Assembly: GCA_947462335.1 (NCBI GenBank)
Contig: OX381707.1
Location: 61,233,773-61,297,772 of the forward strand
Direction: 5' to 3'
DNA length: 64,000 nt
Source: Harmothoe impar
Taxonomy: Eukaryota > Annelida > Polychaeta > Phyllodocida > Polynoidae
Within the stretch, counting starts at the first letter, position 1. Each line of letters starts with the position of its first letter. This document shows positions 32,109 through 42,800 of the stretch, in pieces. The notes below the pieces were generated by a model. That model was not told where the DNA came from, made no database searches, and saw nothing but the letters and a program-made list of their open reading frames with translations. The translations under genes were made by a program, and so were the position numbers.

Positions 32109-34209
32109 ATGTTTTCTCGTTTAGGGATAACAACACTAGGCAGGCGGCTAGTTGGTAACCTTGAAACTCCTAGCAATGGTCCAGTAATCCAGATAGTTCG
32201 ATGGAGAAAGAGGAGATGGGCACCAAAGAATGCCAGCAAGATGTATTACGTTCGGAAACCCACCCCCAAGAATCCCGAGGAAATGGAAGAATTAGCAGAC
32301 CGCTACAGAAAATACAAGACGGCTTCCAAGGCTCTGACGTGAGGACATTTTTGATTTAGATATTTCGAGAATATTAAATATGGTACTAAAGGAGTGATCA
32401 TTTTTTTAACAACAGGCCACAGGGGGTGGGGGCTTGGGGAGGGCAAAACTGTTTCGAAGCCCTGACCGCAGGGGGGGGGGGGGGGGTAAAAAATGTCGAC
32501 CTCTCTTGCTGGGGCCAGTGGGGGGGGGGGGGGGGGGATTTGACCTATTTTGAGCCAAAAAGAGGGATGAGTATTTTTATACTAGCTCTGCTCAATCTAT
32601 CGGTATTAAATGAAGCCGTTCCCCCACATCAATATTTACTTTATGGAGTGGTCATTTATATTTTACAACACTTTACCCGACCCAACAGTGACAGTGCCAG
32701 TGCCAACAGTCGGAAGAGTTTGGCATGCACAACTCTATGAGACCGGCCAGATAGCTAAATTAGATCCGATTGTCGGGTCTGGTCGGGTCCAGCCTCGGGC
32801 TCGGCCAGCGACTATCCTACCAGTTGGATAGTCTGGGAGCAGGCCATCATCCCATCCCAATACACACCTTTCCACTACCTCTGTCAATTATTGATTGGCA
32901 TCTCTCTGTACTTGGATGTGTATTGACCAATACACACTGATTTGCGCCACCAAACTGGCGCAAATGGGTATCAAGTGAGATGAAGGTCTACCCCCAGCCC
33001 ATACACAGCAGAGGAACCCGGAGCAGTGTTGGGATGGGAGTCCGAGACTGGGTCGGGTCGGATCTGCTCAAAAGCCTAGGGTGGCTGGGGCTTTACCCAT
33101 TATTGTACCATTCCGAATCCACATCGTAAATGAATACTGGATTGCAGCTAAAACCTAATTCGAACTAGTTTTCTTATTTTGTTAAAATGACAATATTTAA
33201 TTTTAAATTAAATCTAGGTGTTATCCATTTTTGACATGTACCGGTACTTTAACATCAACTTGTATTTCTATTCCATTCCACTCACTAGGGATTACTTCAA
33301 AGAGGAGGTTTTGGCCAAAGAAGCAGCCAAGTCATCGAAAGTACTAACAGAGAAAGAGGAAGCGGAGTGGGCAGAGCTGTTGCAAGTTAATGCCGAATGG
33401 AACAAAAATACTGCTCAAATCAGGTACCAATTTACATTACTCCACATGTACATCCGTTATATCAAGGAACTAGAAATGTCATGTCTATGATACTATAAAG
33501 TACCCTAATTAAACGTGTCTTACCACTAACTACCTGATATTCTGTGACACGAGTCCTACATGATTGCAGTCTGTAACCCATTTACTATTTCTGCAGGGAA
33601 GTCAGACAGGCTAAAGAGGAACGACTAATAGAAGAACAACGGCTCTCTGACCTCAGGGCAATAGAAGAGAAGAAACTGGCCCAACTCCTGGACTCCCAGC
33701 GACTTGTCCAAGAGGAGATTGTAACTATCCTTATGCTTCCACTTCCATTCTGTACCCAAGAAATTTGTATCAAACTACATAATATTGGAACTATTATCAA
33801 TATTTATTTGCAACATAAATCCTTTGGGAGAGGGGAGCAGATAATTCAGATTAGACTAAAATTCACTTTCCAAGACAAAAAAAAATCAGTTGAGCTTATA
33901 ACTGTTTGATTGTTGAATGTACCCCAGATTGGTAGGCGAGAGCAAATACAATGTATAAATAATTGTCAATATATTATTAAATTCTCTTTTCAGAAACAGT
34001 CCAAGTATTTCATAGACCCCAACAACCTGGATGCAGAGATTGAGAAAGCCCTTAACATGCGCGTCAGTTATAATTACGCCGTAGATAAAGATGGAAACCG
34101 CTATGTCGAATTAGCAGACGGAAGCACAACGGCCGAAACCAAAGAGACAGAAACTGTCCGACGATTTGAGTTACCAAATGACGAAAGTTCAAAGCAGTTA
34201 GAAAATTGA
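32109..34209 (+). CDS. MRPS26: Mitochondrial small ribosomal subunit protein mS26
   Basis: Four exons: 32109-32338, 33289-33423, 33597-33720, 33994-34209; 234 aa (vertebrate form about 205). The start at 32109 gives a short Arg-containing N-terminus (MFSRLGITTLGRRLV) suited for mitochondrial import; the same frame is open to an earlier ATG at 32007, which would add a less suitable extension. The middle is a long charged helix typical of mS26 (VRQAKEERLIEEQRLSDL, AIEEKKLAQLLDSQRLVQEE), and the end has NLDAEIEKALNMRVSYNYAV, the best conserved block. It is a component of the mitochondrial 28S subunit without a bacterial homologue. The donor after exon 3 (ATT|GTAACT) is weak, but the phase fits. 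AATAAA lies at 34328-34333. Confidence 0.88.
32390..32580 (+). repeat. G-tract repeat family copy (MRPS26 intron 1)
   Basis: AAAGGAGTGATCATTTTTTT AACAACAG, then G-tracts at about 32471-32486 and 32521-32537. Same family as 29344-29530. Confidence 0.65.
32790..33050 (+). mobile_element. Short TIR element with 9-bp target duplication, copy 1
   Basis: The element starts CAGCCTCGG and ends CCGAGACTG (TIR CAGYCTCGG). It is flanked directly by GGTCGGGTC on both sides (32781-32789 and 33051-33059). It shares long blocks with 44842-45135 (for example AGCAGGCCATCATCCCATCC and GGCGCAAATGGGTATCAAGT). Noncoding; in MRPS26 intron 1. Confidence 0.75.
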
Positions 34210-34327
34210 TACTTATTCTTTTCACTATAGACATTATTCTTGGAATGCATGGACTAGATATGCGATTGTTTGACGTCCAGGATGATATCCTACGGCTACG
34301 TGTGTATAAGTATGTATGACTGTAACT

Positions 34328-34333
34328 AATAAA
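34328..34333 (+). terminator. Polyadenylation signal of MRPS26
   Basis: AATAAA 119 bases after the MRPS26 stop codon. Confidence 0.6.
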
Positions 34334-34394
34334 TTGTATATAGACGCACAAGTCAGTTTGTGTTATTGATTAATTACGCCTTCATACTGAAGAA

Positions 34395-34760
34395 ACAAGG
34401 GGGATTCCATAAAGAATGTACGCACCAAGGGGTGATGGGGGGGGTCTATTTTCATCTGCGTACATAAACCCTTTAATTCAATGCGTACAAGAACTTTAGG
34501 GGGGTGGGGGTCAATTTCTGGAGAGAATTTGCGCACATACCGTACCGTCGCGTTTAAGCGCCGGGTATTGAATAAGCGCCGGTCTTTTATAAGCACCGAG
34601 GTATGAGGGTCTTCAAATTTCTCTTAAGCACTGAAACTGGATCTTGAATAAGCGCCTGTTTTGTATAAGCGCCGGGGGTAAACAGCCCTACAAAGTTATA
34701 AGCGCCGGGGCGCTTAAAAACGACGGTGCGGTACTTTATGGAAGCCTCCCCCCCCCCCCA
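34395..34760. mobile_element. Nested MITE-like elements
   Basis: Outer ends: GGATTCCATAAAGAATGTAC and, inverted, GTACTTTATGGAAGCC. Inside lies a second TIR element (about 34538-34735) with ACCGTCGCGTTTAAGCGCCG at the left and AAGCGCCGGGGCGCTTAAAA plus ACGACGGTGCGGTA at the right. The interior is full of TAAGCGCCGG words. Confidence 0.65.
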
Positions 34761-34847
34761 AGTCAAATGTGATGTCCATACTAAATGAGATGTATCAATT
34801 TAGAAAGGACTAAGATATTGGTCAGTGATACCATGGATATGTCACAG

Positions 34848-34898
<51 letters not shown>
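34848..34898. repeat. (AT)n microsatellite
   Basis: About 45 bases of alternating AT directly left of the duplicated segment. Confidence 0.95.
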
Positions 34899-34900
<2 letters not shown>

Positions 34901-35154
34901 CATCTGCGTACATAAACCCTTTAATTCAATGCGTACAAGAACTTTAGGGGGGTGGGGGTCAATTTCTGGAGAGAATTTGCGCACATACCGTACCGTCGCG
35001 TTTAAGCGCCGGGTATTGAATAAGCGCCGGTCTTTTATAAGCACCGAGGTATGAGGGTCTTCAAATTTCTCTTAAGCACTGAAACTGGATCTTGAATAAG
35101 CGCCTGTTTTGTATAAGCGCCGGGGGTAAACAGCCCTCCAAAGTTATAAGCGCC
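34899..35154. repeat. Direct duplication of 34451-34706
   Basis: About 256 bases nearly identical to the preceding MITE cluster (same reading in all frames over at least 49 codons). It begins at TTTCATCTGCGTACATAAAC and breaks off at ATAAGCGCCG, with (AT)n on both sides. Confidence 0.9.

Positions 35155-35204
<50 letters not shown>
35155..35204. repeat. (AT)n microsatellite
   Basis: About 50 bases of alternating AT directly right of the duplicated segment. Confidence 0.95.
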
Positions 35205-35207
<3 letters not shown>

Positions 35208-36862
35208 GATAAGGAATTAACAGCTTTAAACCTTTGTCTCTCAAAGTTAGATTACAATGGCTCTAAAATAAATACGGTTTTGTTTTGTTAGCCTGTGCAT
35301 TGAAAGGTGGGAAACACTAAAATACATCATGGAAATTTGTGTTGTAAATTTATTTGTACAATATCAACAAGTGGATTTAATGCATGAAATATCCTGTAAA
35401 TATGTGAGGTATTGTTTCCATACCTATCCTCAATAACAGCAGCAGTGCAACATTGATAGGAATGTCAGCAAAGTAATCGTGTTCATCAAGTTATTACATC
35501 ACTTCTATTGAGGGTCCTTTCTGTTGCAAACCTGTACGGAGTACTCAAATTATTTAAATTAAAAGAAAAATATGCACTGAAAACATATATCATTGATTAA
35601 AATGCAACAAAAGGTTCACCGTATAGCACGATCAGGTACCGTCAGTGGTTAATACAACCATGTTCATGTACAATGTGTAGTACAAATTGAAATTCTACAT
35701 AATCTAAAACCTTATTCTCTCCATAATAACTAGTGTTATCTCCCACAAGGCACCAAGCATAGAATGTTCGAGATCACTTTAACATGAATGGCACACGTGA
35801 ATGGCACACAAGTTTTGAAAAAAGATAAAAATGACGTGTTGATGGAATGCAGGTTTAACACTGATCTAATGACATCAAATTACAATTCACACATGTTCTG
35901 AACTTTAAATTGCTATTCAAGCTGCATTACAGTTCAGAAATGACACCAATACGTTAGGTTAACGTTGCATTAACTCCTTGTAGGTAGTGAATTCTGCAAC
36001 AACTGTAATACTGATCACCCTTATTAAATGCGACTGAAGCAGAATATTTACACAGTTTATAGTTAATTAGTACTGCTGGGCTCTACTGACGTCCTTGAAG
36101 CAAGCAACTACCTACTTACGTCCTTGAAGCAAGCAATTATACCTACCGACGTCCTTCCAAAATTACCTGCATATCACAACATGCCCCTATTGTGTACAAG
36201 GCGGGTGCACATAGTTTATGTATCACAATACTGTCAACAATAAATAATTTTGACCTATGAAAATAAGTACATCTTAATTATGGTCCACGCCTTATGCTGT
36301 AGTGTACTGACCATGCATCTCTTAATGCACTGTGGAGCGAATTATATGTACCGTAAATTCTCGGGTAGAAGCCACCGCTTGTACCATCTGGGTTGGCGAG
36401 CAGAAACACAACTGGTAAGACACAGCCACCAGTCCGAAATCCAGTGCTGCCCTAAAGGAATTCCTTATACATGTATGACAGTTTTTGCAGTAAAGTAAGC
36501 ACTAACATCTCAAGTTCCAGAAGTTGCCAACGTTTGGGGTGCTGGTTAGGCTTGTACGCAAGAATTTACAGTATTTGATTGTACACAAGATTTTTGATTG
36601 CATCATTTCCGACATTTACAGTCACATTCACACAATATGCTGGTTTTTCTTCGATACCAAGGACAAAGCTTCCATTTGCAACAGTATGCCCTCTACGCAC
36701 AGCCACCAGTATACTCCTCACACTTACATTTATTTCTTAATGAACAACACACATCAAGCACCAACATACTTAGCCCTCTTTCCAATTGTGCCCCCTGCCT
36801 GTATAATATATATGCGATGCCCCCTCCTCCCTCCCTAACCATGTCCATGATGTAACCCAGCC
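35205..36862. other. Intergenic region between MRPS26 and TAPT1 3' ends
   Basis: No gene recognised. It holds a 2.5-copy tandem repeat of ACGTCCTTGAAGCAAGCAAC (36089-36155) and a MITE copy (36350-36571). The part near 36862 probably includes the TAPT1 3' UTR. Confidence 0.45.
36350..36571. mobile_element. MITE-like copy of the GCGTATAACCCGCA family (diverged)
   Basis: Ends ACCGTAAATTCTCGGGTAGA and, inverted, TTGTACGCAAGAATTTACAG. Noncoding. Confidence 0.55.
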
Positions 36863-39800
36863 CTAAATGATCCTATTACTACACATTGTATATCGGTCCA
36901 CCTCGTGTAACGGCTTGGGTGGGGGTCGCTTACTCGTCTCTGTACCTGCCGTCACTAAAGGCGTCCCCTCTCCCGTGTTATCGTTAACAAAGTCTTCATT
37001 CAGCCCGACCGAGGCCAGGCTCACTGTGCTATTAGAAAATAGAGGTTTTGGTGTCAGTGAGGGCGGTCGGTGTAAATCAGCACCGCCCCGTTGTCGTATA
37101 CTACTCATCATGGCGGTGAGATTCATGTCCTCGCCGACACTCTTACTGCGCTTCCACTTGGCGGCATCCTTGGCCGGGGTGGGGGGTGCAGAACTCGTGG
37201 CCTGCTGCTTCTTGCTGGCCTGCTTTGCCTCCTTGTTGGCGTTAATGAGTTTGACACTCCCACCCAGGAGGAGAATACTGATGAGCACTTTAAGTGTAAC
37301 CAAGCTGCAATTTAATGGTTTCAGAATGATATAATTGTGAATGTCTTGATATTTCAGAGTTTCACTATGGAAGTATTTACATTGGGATTTGTGGAGGTAT
37401 TATCAATGGTATCAATGATTATCATACAATATTATAAGTAAAATCTTGTTGAAGTAAATGGCAACTGTCTTATCCCTGAATTATTTGCTATCTAGTACAT
37501 TTATCATTGTGTACTGCAGCAGTTTTCACTGTTTAAGGTTAAAGCAGCTCCTCGGACCCTCCTATAGTGATATGTATATTATTTTTTCACATAGTAAAAC
37601 TGGAGTGTATCATTGACTTACCAAAAGTAGAAGAGGATAGCAAGGAAGATATCAAAGTAGTGCGTGATGCGCAGAGACTGTGTGATAACGCGCACTAGTA
37701 CAGTAGCCAGAGGTAGTGGGATGAAGCCCATACGTCGTGACACCACATCCACATGGTCAGCAAAGGCCTGTAGGGGAAGACAACGACTTAATTGTAAACC
37801 AATTTATCAACATGTCACCGATGTCAGTAAATGTTACATGTTGGATTATATCTATGGGTCTGGACCTCTGAATTCAACATGGCAACATTGCCTTTTCTTA
37901 AAATCGACATGGGGCATGGGCCCTACTAGTGACATGGGCATTTCTTAAGATCTACATGGGATATGGTGATACTTAAGCGACAGAGACATGGGCCTTTTCC
38001 TAAAATCGACAGGGGAAATTGGACCCTCTCAGCCCCTCTCGTGTGGCACAATCGTGGATGGTGATTTGGTCAATATTTAATTGATTATGCAATGATGTAT
38101 TGAGGTTTAATACTTACATCTTTTTGTCGACTTAGAGACATGTCGTAGGCTATACTGACAGTGTACTCGTGGTAGACCTGCAAATAATATGATATACAAT
38201 GTGTGGTATGTGAATTGAGTGGTATGTGTTTTAAAGTGACACCGATTTACTGCAATGTTTCACTATAATGATACAACCCTGTAAATGCCTTTAGTCGCAC
38301 ATTAACAGGATCTTAATAATATCACTAGGAACAAACGGGAATTTATAAAGACATATATTATCGGTTACTGACATAGCTTAATTGTCTAGCATATATATAT
38401 ACATTGTATCAAAACACATGAGGAATTTACCATAAACAGCAATTTTCTCACCTCAAAGGAAATCTCATTGAATTTGGTGATGAAGGCGTGTTTAACCCAG
38501 TCTACCATGACCTCAGCGAAGAGGACAAGAACCACGTCTGGTACCAGCACAAACAGGTGGTCTGTAAGACAAGAGTTACAGGTAACCGGCGGACATATGG
38601 CTAAATGTCGTCTGCCAGGAACAACACCAGTATCAGACGTATTATATAGACGCAATGCAATATTTTAAAGAGGGCATGAAGATATTGGCCATTACATGTA
38701 TACCTGACTTAGTCACACTTTCCATTTGGAAGGATTAAAGGCACCATCAATTCCTGCGTATAGCCAGCATGTTGTACGGAAACCGTATTCCTTGGTGTGG
38801 GTAATAAAATATTCCCCAAATCAGTGTGCTAGGTTTTTTTAGATGTATAAGCACAGTAGTTTTATTTAAGAACATAACTTTTCAGAAACCGAGGTGCAGG
38901 TTATACAATATTTTTAAAGTCTAATTGTGGGTTATACGTGAGAAGTGGATAAACATACAGAACATAAACGCATGCTACTCACCCATGTCCCATGAGAACT
39001 CTGTCAGGTTGCGTACGCAGACAATCGCCAGGAGCACGATGAGGTGAAACCTTTCACGTACATCGCTACATGACATCTGGAACAGGTTGGTCCTCTCAAA
39101 CTTCTTAAACACACTCCCCTTTAACTCGACAAACTGAAATGGAAAAGACAGATCATATAAGGTTATATTCACTACAAACGCTGATGCACATATAAGCCAA
39201 TGACGTATTTCAAAACATTTGATCATAATTGATAACTGTAATATCTTTTCCGTCTTAAAATAAATTCATTTACATGTACCGGTAGATAGCTTTTTTTTCA
39301 AGTTATTTTTCAGTTCTTTCACAAAACTGAGAAGTTGCTACTAGTGTGATATTTATCACTTACGTTGTTGGACATCATGATAGTGAGTAGAGCCTTGTTA
39401 TGTGAATTGAATGCAACGTTCAGTGTTGTAGCCTGAAACAGCACTAGGACAGCATGGAGAACTGGTAGCATGTCAAGGAGTAATTAGATTTAGATAGCAT
39501 GAAGTAGCTTGTTCAATAAGATGCCTGCGCTTATTTGAGATATAAAAATGTATGAAAAATTGAATTTGATAGCCTCTTCTACCCTGCGCTAAAACGAGAA
39601 ATGCGCTTGTTTAAAAATCTATGCTAAAGCAGGAAACGTACGGGAGTATTCTAAATAAACCCCAAGTGTACGGACTGTACTTGAATCAGAGAGTGGCTCT
39701 ATGACTTTGCACAGTAACATCACCCATTAATATGTGGTGTGGATTAAGGATACAGACGTAGATGCCGGCCAGTAAGATATGCGGGATGATGCCAAAGTGT

Positions 39801-42800
39801 TCCCTCTTCCTGCCGCGTGGCTCGGTCGCTGTCCAGAACAAGGAGTCCAGGATGTCCTGGCCGAACGATGAAAACAACCGGTCTGCTACCTACACACATG
39901 GATGTAAAGCAGTCTTAATAAATCCTATAGCGAATAATATATGTATGTGTTAAGTATCTAAGTACCACTATAAGACACCAAATGCACAAAGCAAGCATGA
40001 AGTCACAATTTTGTACGTATACTGTAAATTCCCGGACCAGAACCTAGATGCGGCTTATACAGGATTGCAAGTTATTCGCGAGGTACTTATTGGTGTAGCA
40101 CATTGGTGTAGCAAAGTACTAAACTAGTCATGATCAGTCCCAATGTGCGGGTTATAGTCAAACACAATTGCAAGCTTTGGAGTGCCGTGCGTATCATACG
40201 TGAGAGGTGAGTTATAAATATTTATGAACTTACAGCAATACAGAATTTATTTTCTCTCGGCAGCATCATTTTAAATCTATATAACATATTAGTTTTATTA
40301 GGTTCTCGTTGAGATACAAAATGCTGACCCCGGTGCAAACTTACCTCTAGCATGTTATAGAAGAGGTAGAGTTTGATGATGGCCTGGCCCCTGATGAGGT
40401 GGTACATCATGGACACGTCCACATAGTGCATCATGATGCAGCACACCACCAGCACGCAGCCCTTCAGCAGGTCACAGATCTGGGCCGCCTCCAGTAGCCG
40501 CCCATTACTCCGCACACTGGAGGAACACATAGTAAGGCATTAAGACTTAGTAACGTTAAAGAGGCATTCTCGCCACTCACACTTATAAGCCATATAGTAG
40601 ACTAGAACAGTATTAGCATTGTAAGTGGGATACGCTCGGTGATTTAAATATGGCACTTTAAATCAGCAGAGATGTCACTCGATCGGTAACAAAAAGTAGG
40701 ACATCTTATAATGTTGGGTACATTTTCAGTAGGAATGTCCCCAGTATCTCTGTTTGGTAAAGAGTACACAGAATGTATTGATACTCGATTTCTGTAAAAC
40801 ATAAACGGTAACTTTTGCGTAAAGGCCTAACTTGTGTACAAGCCACACCCCTAACTTTGACAAACCCTACAAGCCGCATACTATATTTATAAAACTCTTC
40901 GTATAGGCATGTTTGGTACCAAATTGAAGTTGAGTCTCGTGTAGATGCCGAGGCTTATACACAAGAATTTACTGTACATGTATCTAGAACATCTTTCAAG
41001 AATCCAACATTATTTCATTTCTTTATTTCTTTGAAGAATATTTTTATCACACAAAACCCAACACACGAGTTTTATTTTTCCGATTTTTATTTGAAGTCTC
41101 AGGTATTTGATGACATTTTCTGGTGTTTTTTTGGAGTGATCTCATAATGCTACGTTTCGAGTTATTTAATAACTCTTCATCAGGCAGAGGATGCTTACTT
41201 GAGTTTCAACAGGTACTGAGGTACTATAAATGATCACATTTTGTTACAAAAATTACCGTAACCATGGTGACTGGCATGTCAACAACATTTATGAATATGA
41301 ATAAACATATACATACAAGTACATTCAAAGTTTGTACAAGGATAACGTATTACTCTCTTGAGAATCCAAGTGGTGAATATAACACAACAGGTGGTGGTCT
41401 ACATTACAGGCTTATAATTAGATTATAATATAACATTTTGCTATTTGAAGTAGACATGACAAGACTTATGTATGACAGGCGCTTGGGTAGCCTAGAATTA
41501 TAAATATAGGCTCTTGGGTAGACTGTATTCTTCTTTGTTGCATATTGTTTCTAGTACTGTTGTTGCTTTTATGTAGTCTTGTTTTAGAGTCTCTCGTCTT
41601 GTTTGGTAGTAGTCTTTTAGTTGTAGTCTTAGTTTTTTGCCACATTCTAGTAGTGTTTCTTGCCATTGTAGTAGAAATTCCCAGTTGTTCTCGGGTATCT
41701 GTGGTGTTATTTTGCCTTGCAGTCCCTTTGGGACAGTGTTCTTAATGATGCATTCATTCAGGAATTCAGTGTTTTTTTGCCTTGTGTTGATTGGTGGCAA
41801 TTTTCCTGCATAGTTTGTAATGTGGTAAAGCATCTGCGGGTATTCTTGTTGTTTCAGTTTCGTTGAGGGAGTTCTCGTTGTTTCCGTCCGTGTCATCATA
41901 ATCGGTGTTTATTTGGTCCATATTGGTGTTTATTTGGTGTTGCGTATTTTTGGTACATTTATGTACCTGGCGGGAATGGATCCTATTGAGGATGCTTGCA
42001 GTGTTCTTATTCTTTTGGGGATAGTTACTAGTTATTACTGCAACATTCTTATTGACGCTACCCAAGTGAGGGTGATCCTATTATGGATGCTTGTGAGAGT
42101 GGTGGTAGAAATTTGAAGAATATTTTTATCACACAAAACCCAACACACGAGTTTTATTTTTCCGATTTTTATTTGAAGTCTCAGGTATTTGATGACATTT
42201 TCTTTATTTCTTTTATTCATTAACTCCCTCTCCCCTCTGGACATTTGCTTTATATTACAATTACCATCTTATTAGTATTCCTATCTAGATCATTTTCATT
42301 TTTTCTTATATGGACCATTTCCCAAAAGAGTTGGGGTAGGGTGTACATGCAAGTAGATACCAATCACCCTTGTACATGTATAACATTACAGATATATACC
42401 TTCCTCAAACCTCTACTGCCACAAATGACCCAGGATACGCATAAAGCCTCACGAGTCTTAGTCTTAGCAATCTATTATACCAGAAGATTTGGCCCTAATA
42501 TTAAATACGTTGATGCTAAAAGCACGATGGCTCCCACGCATTTCTGGTATGAAGTAGCAAATACAGATAGGGTAGATTCACCTGGGGTCGACCACATACA
42601 TTGAGCCGGACACGTGAACGTTATTTTACTCAAGCATGCTTACCCCTCAATTTGTGTATGATAGTACTCTTCCCAGCAAAGGACAATTAGAGTGCTTGTC
42701 TTGCATGATTAACCATAAATTCAGGTGTCTGATCAAAGGTATGTGGTCGCTTCCAGGTGAGCTTACCTTATGTAATGCAAAACAGTCCTACCCGCACTGT

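Larger units (their letters stand above)
41033..42201 (-). mobile_element. Deleted Penelope-like element with terminal direct repeats and 12-bp target duplication
   Basis: Terminal direct repeats of 88-89 bases (41033-41121 and 42114-42201; GAAGAATATTTTTATCACAC to TTTGATGACATTTTCT) enclose about 1 kb. CTTTATTTCTTT flanks the element on both sides (41021-41032 and 42202-42213), a perfect target-site duplication. Inside is a Penelope-type N-terminal ORF fragment and a hammerhead-like core; no RT or GIY-YIG domain remains. The element sits in TAPT1 intron 3 on the same strand as the gene. Confidence 0.75.

Noticed and set aside
42245..42604. 119-codon plus-strand frame with a hydrophobic start
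   Set aside because: It begins next to the Penelope derivative, crosses intron sequence of TAPT1, and shows no recognisable domain.
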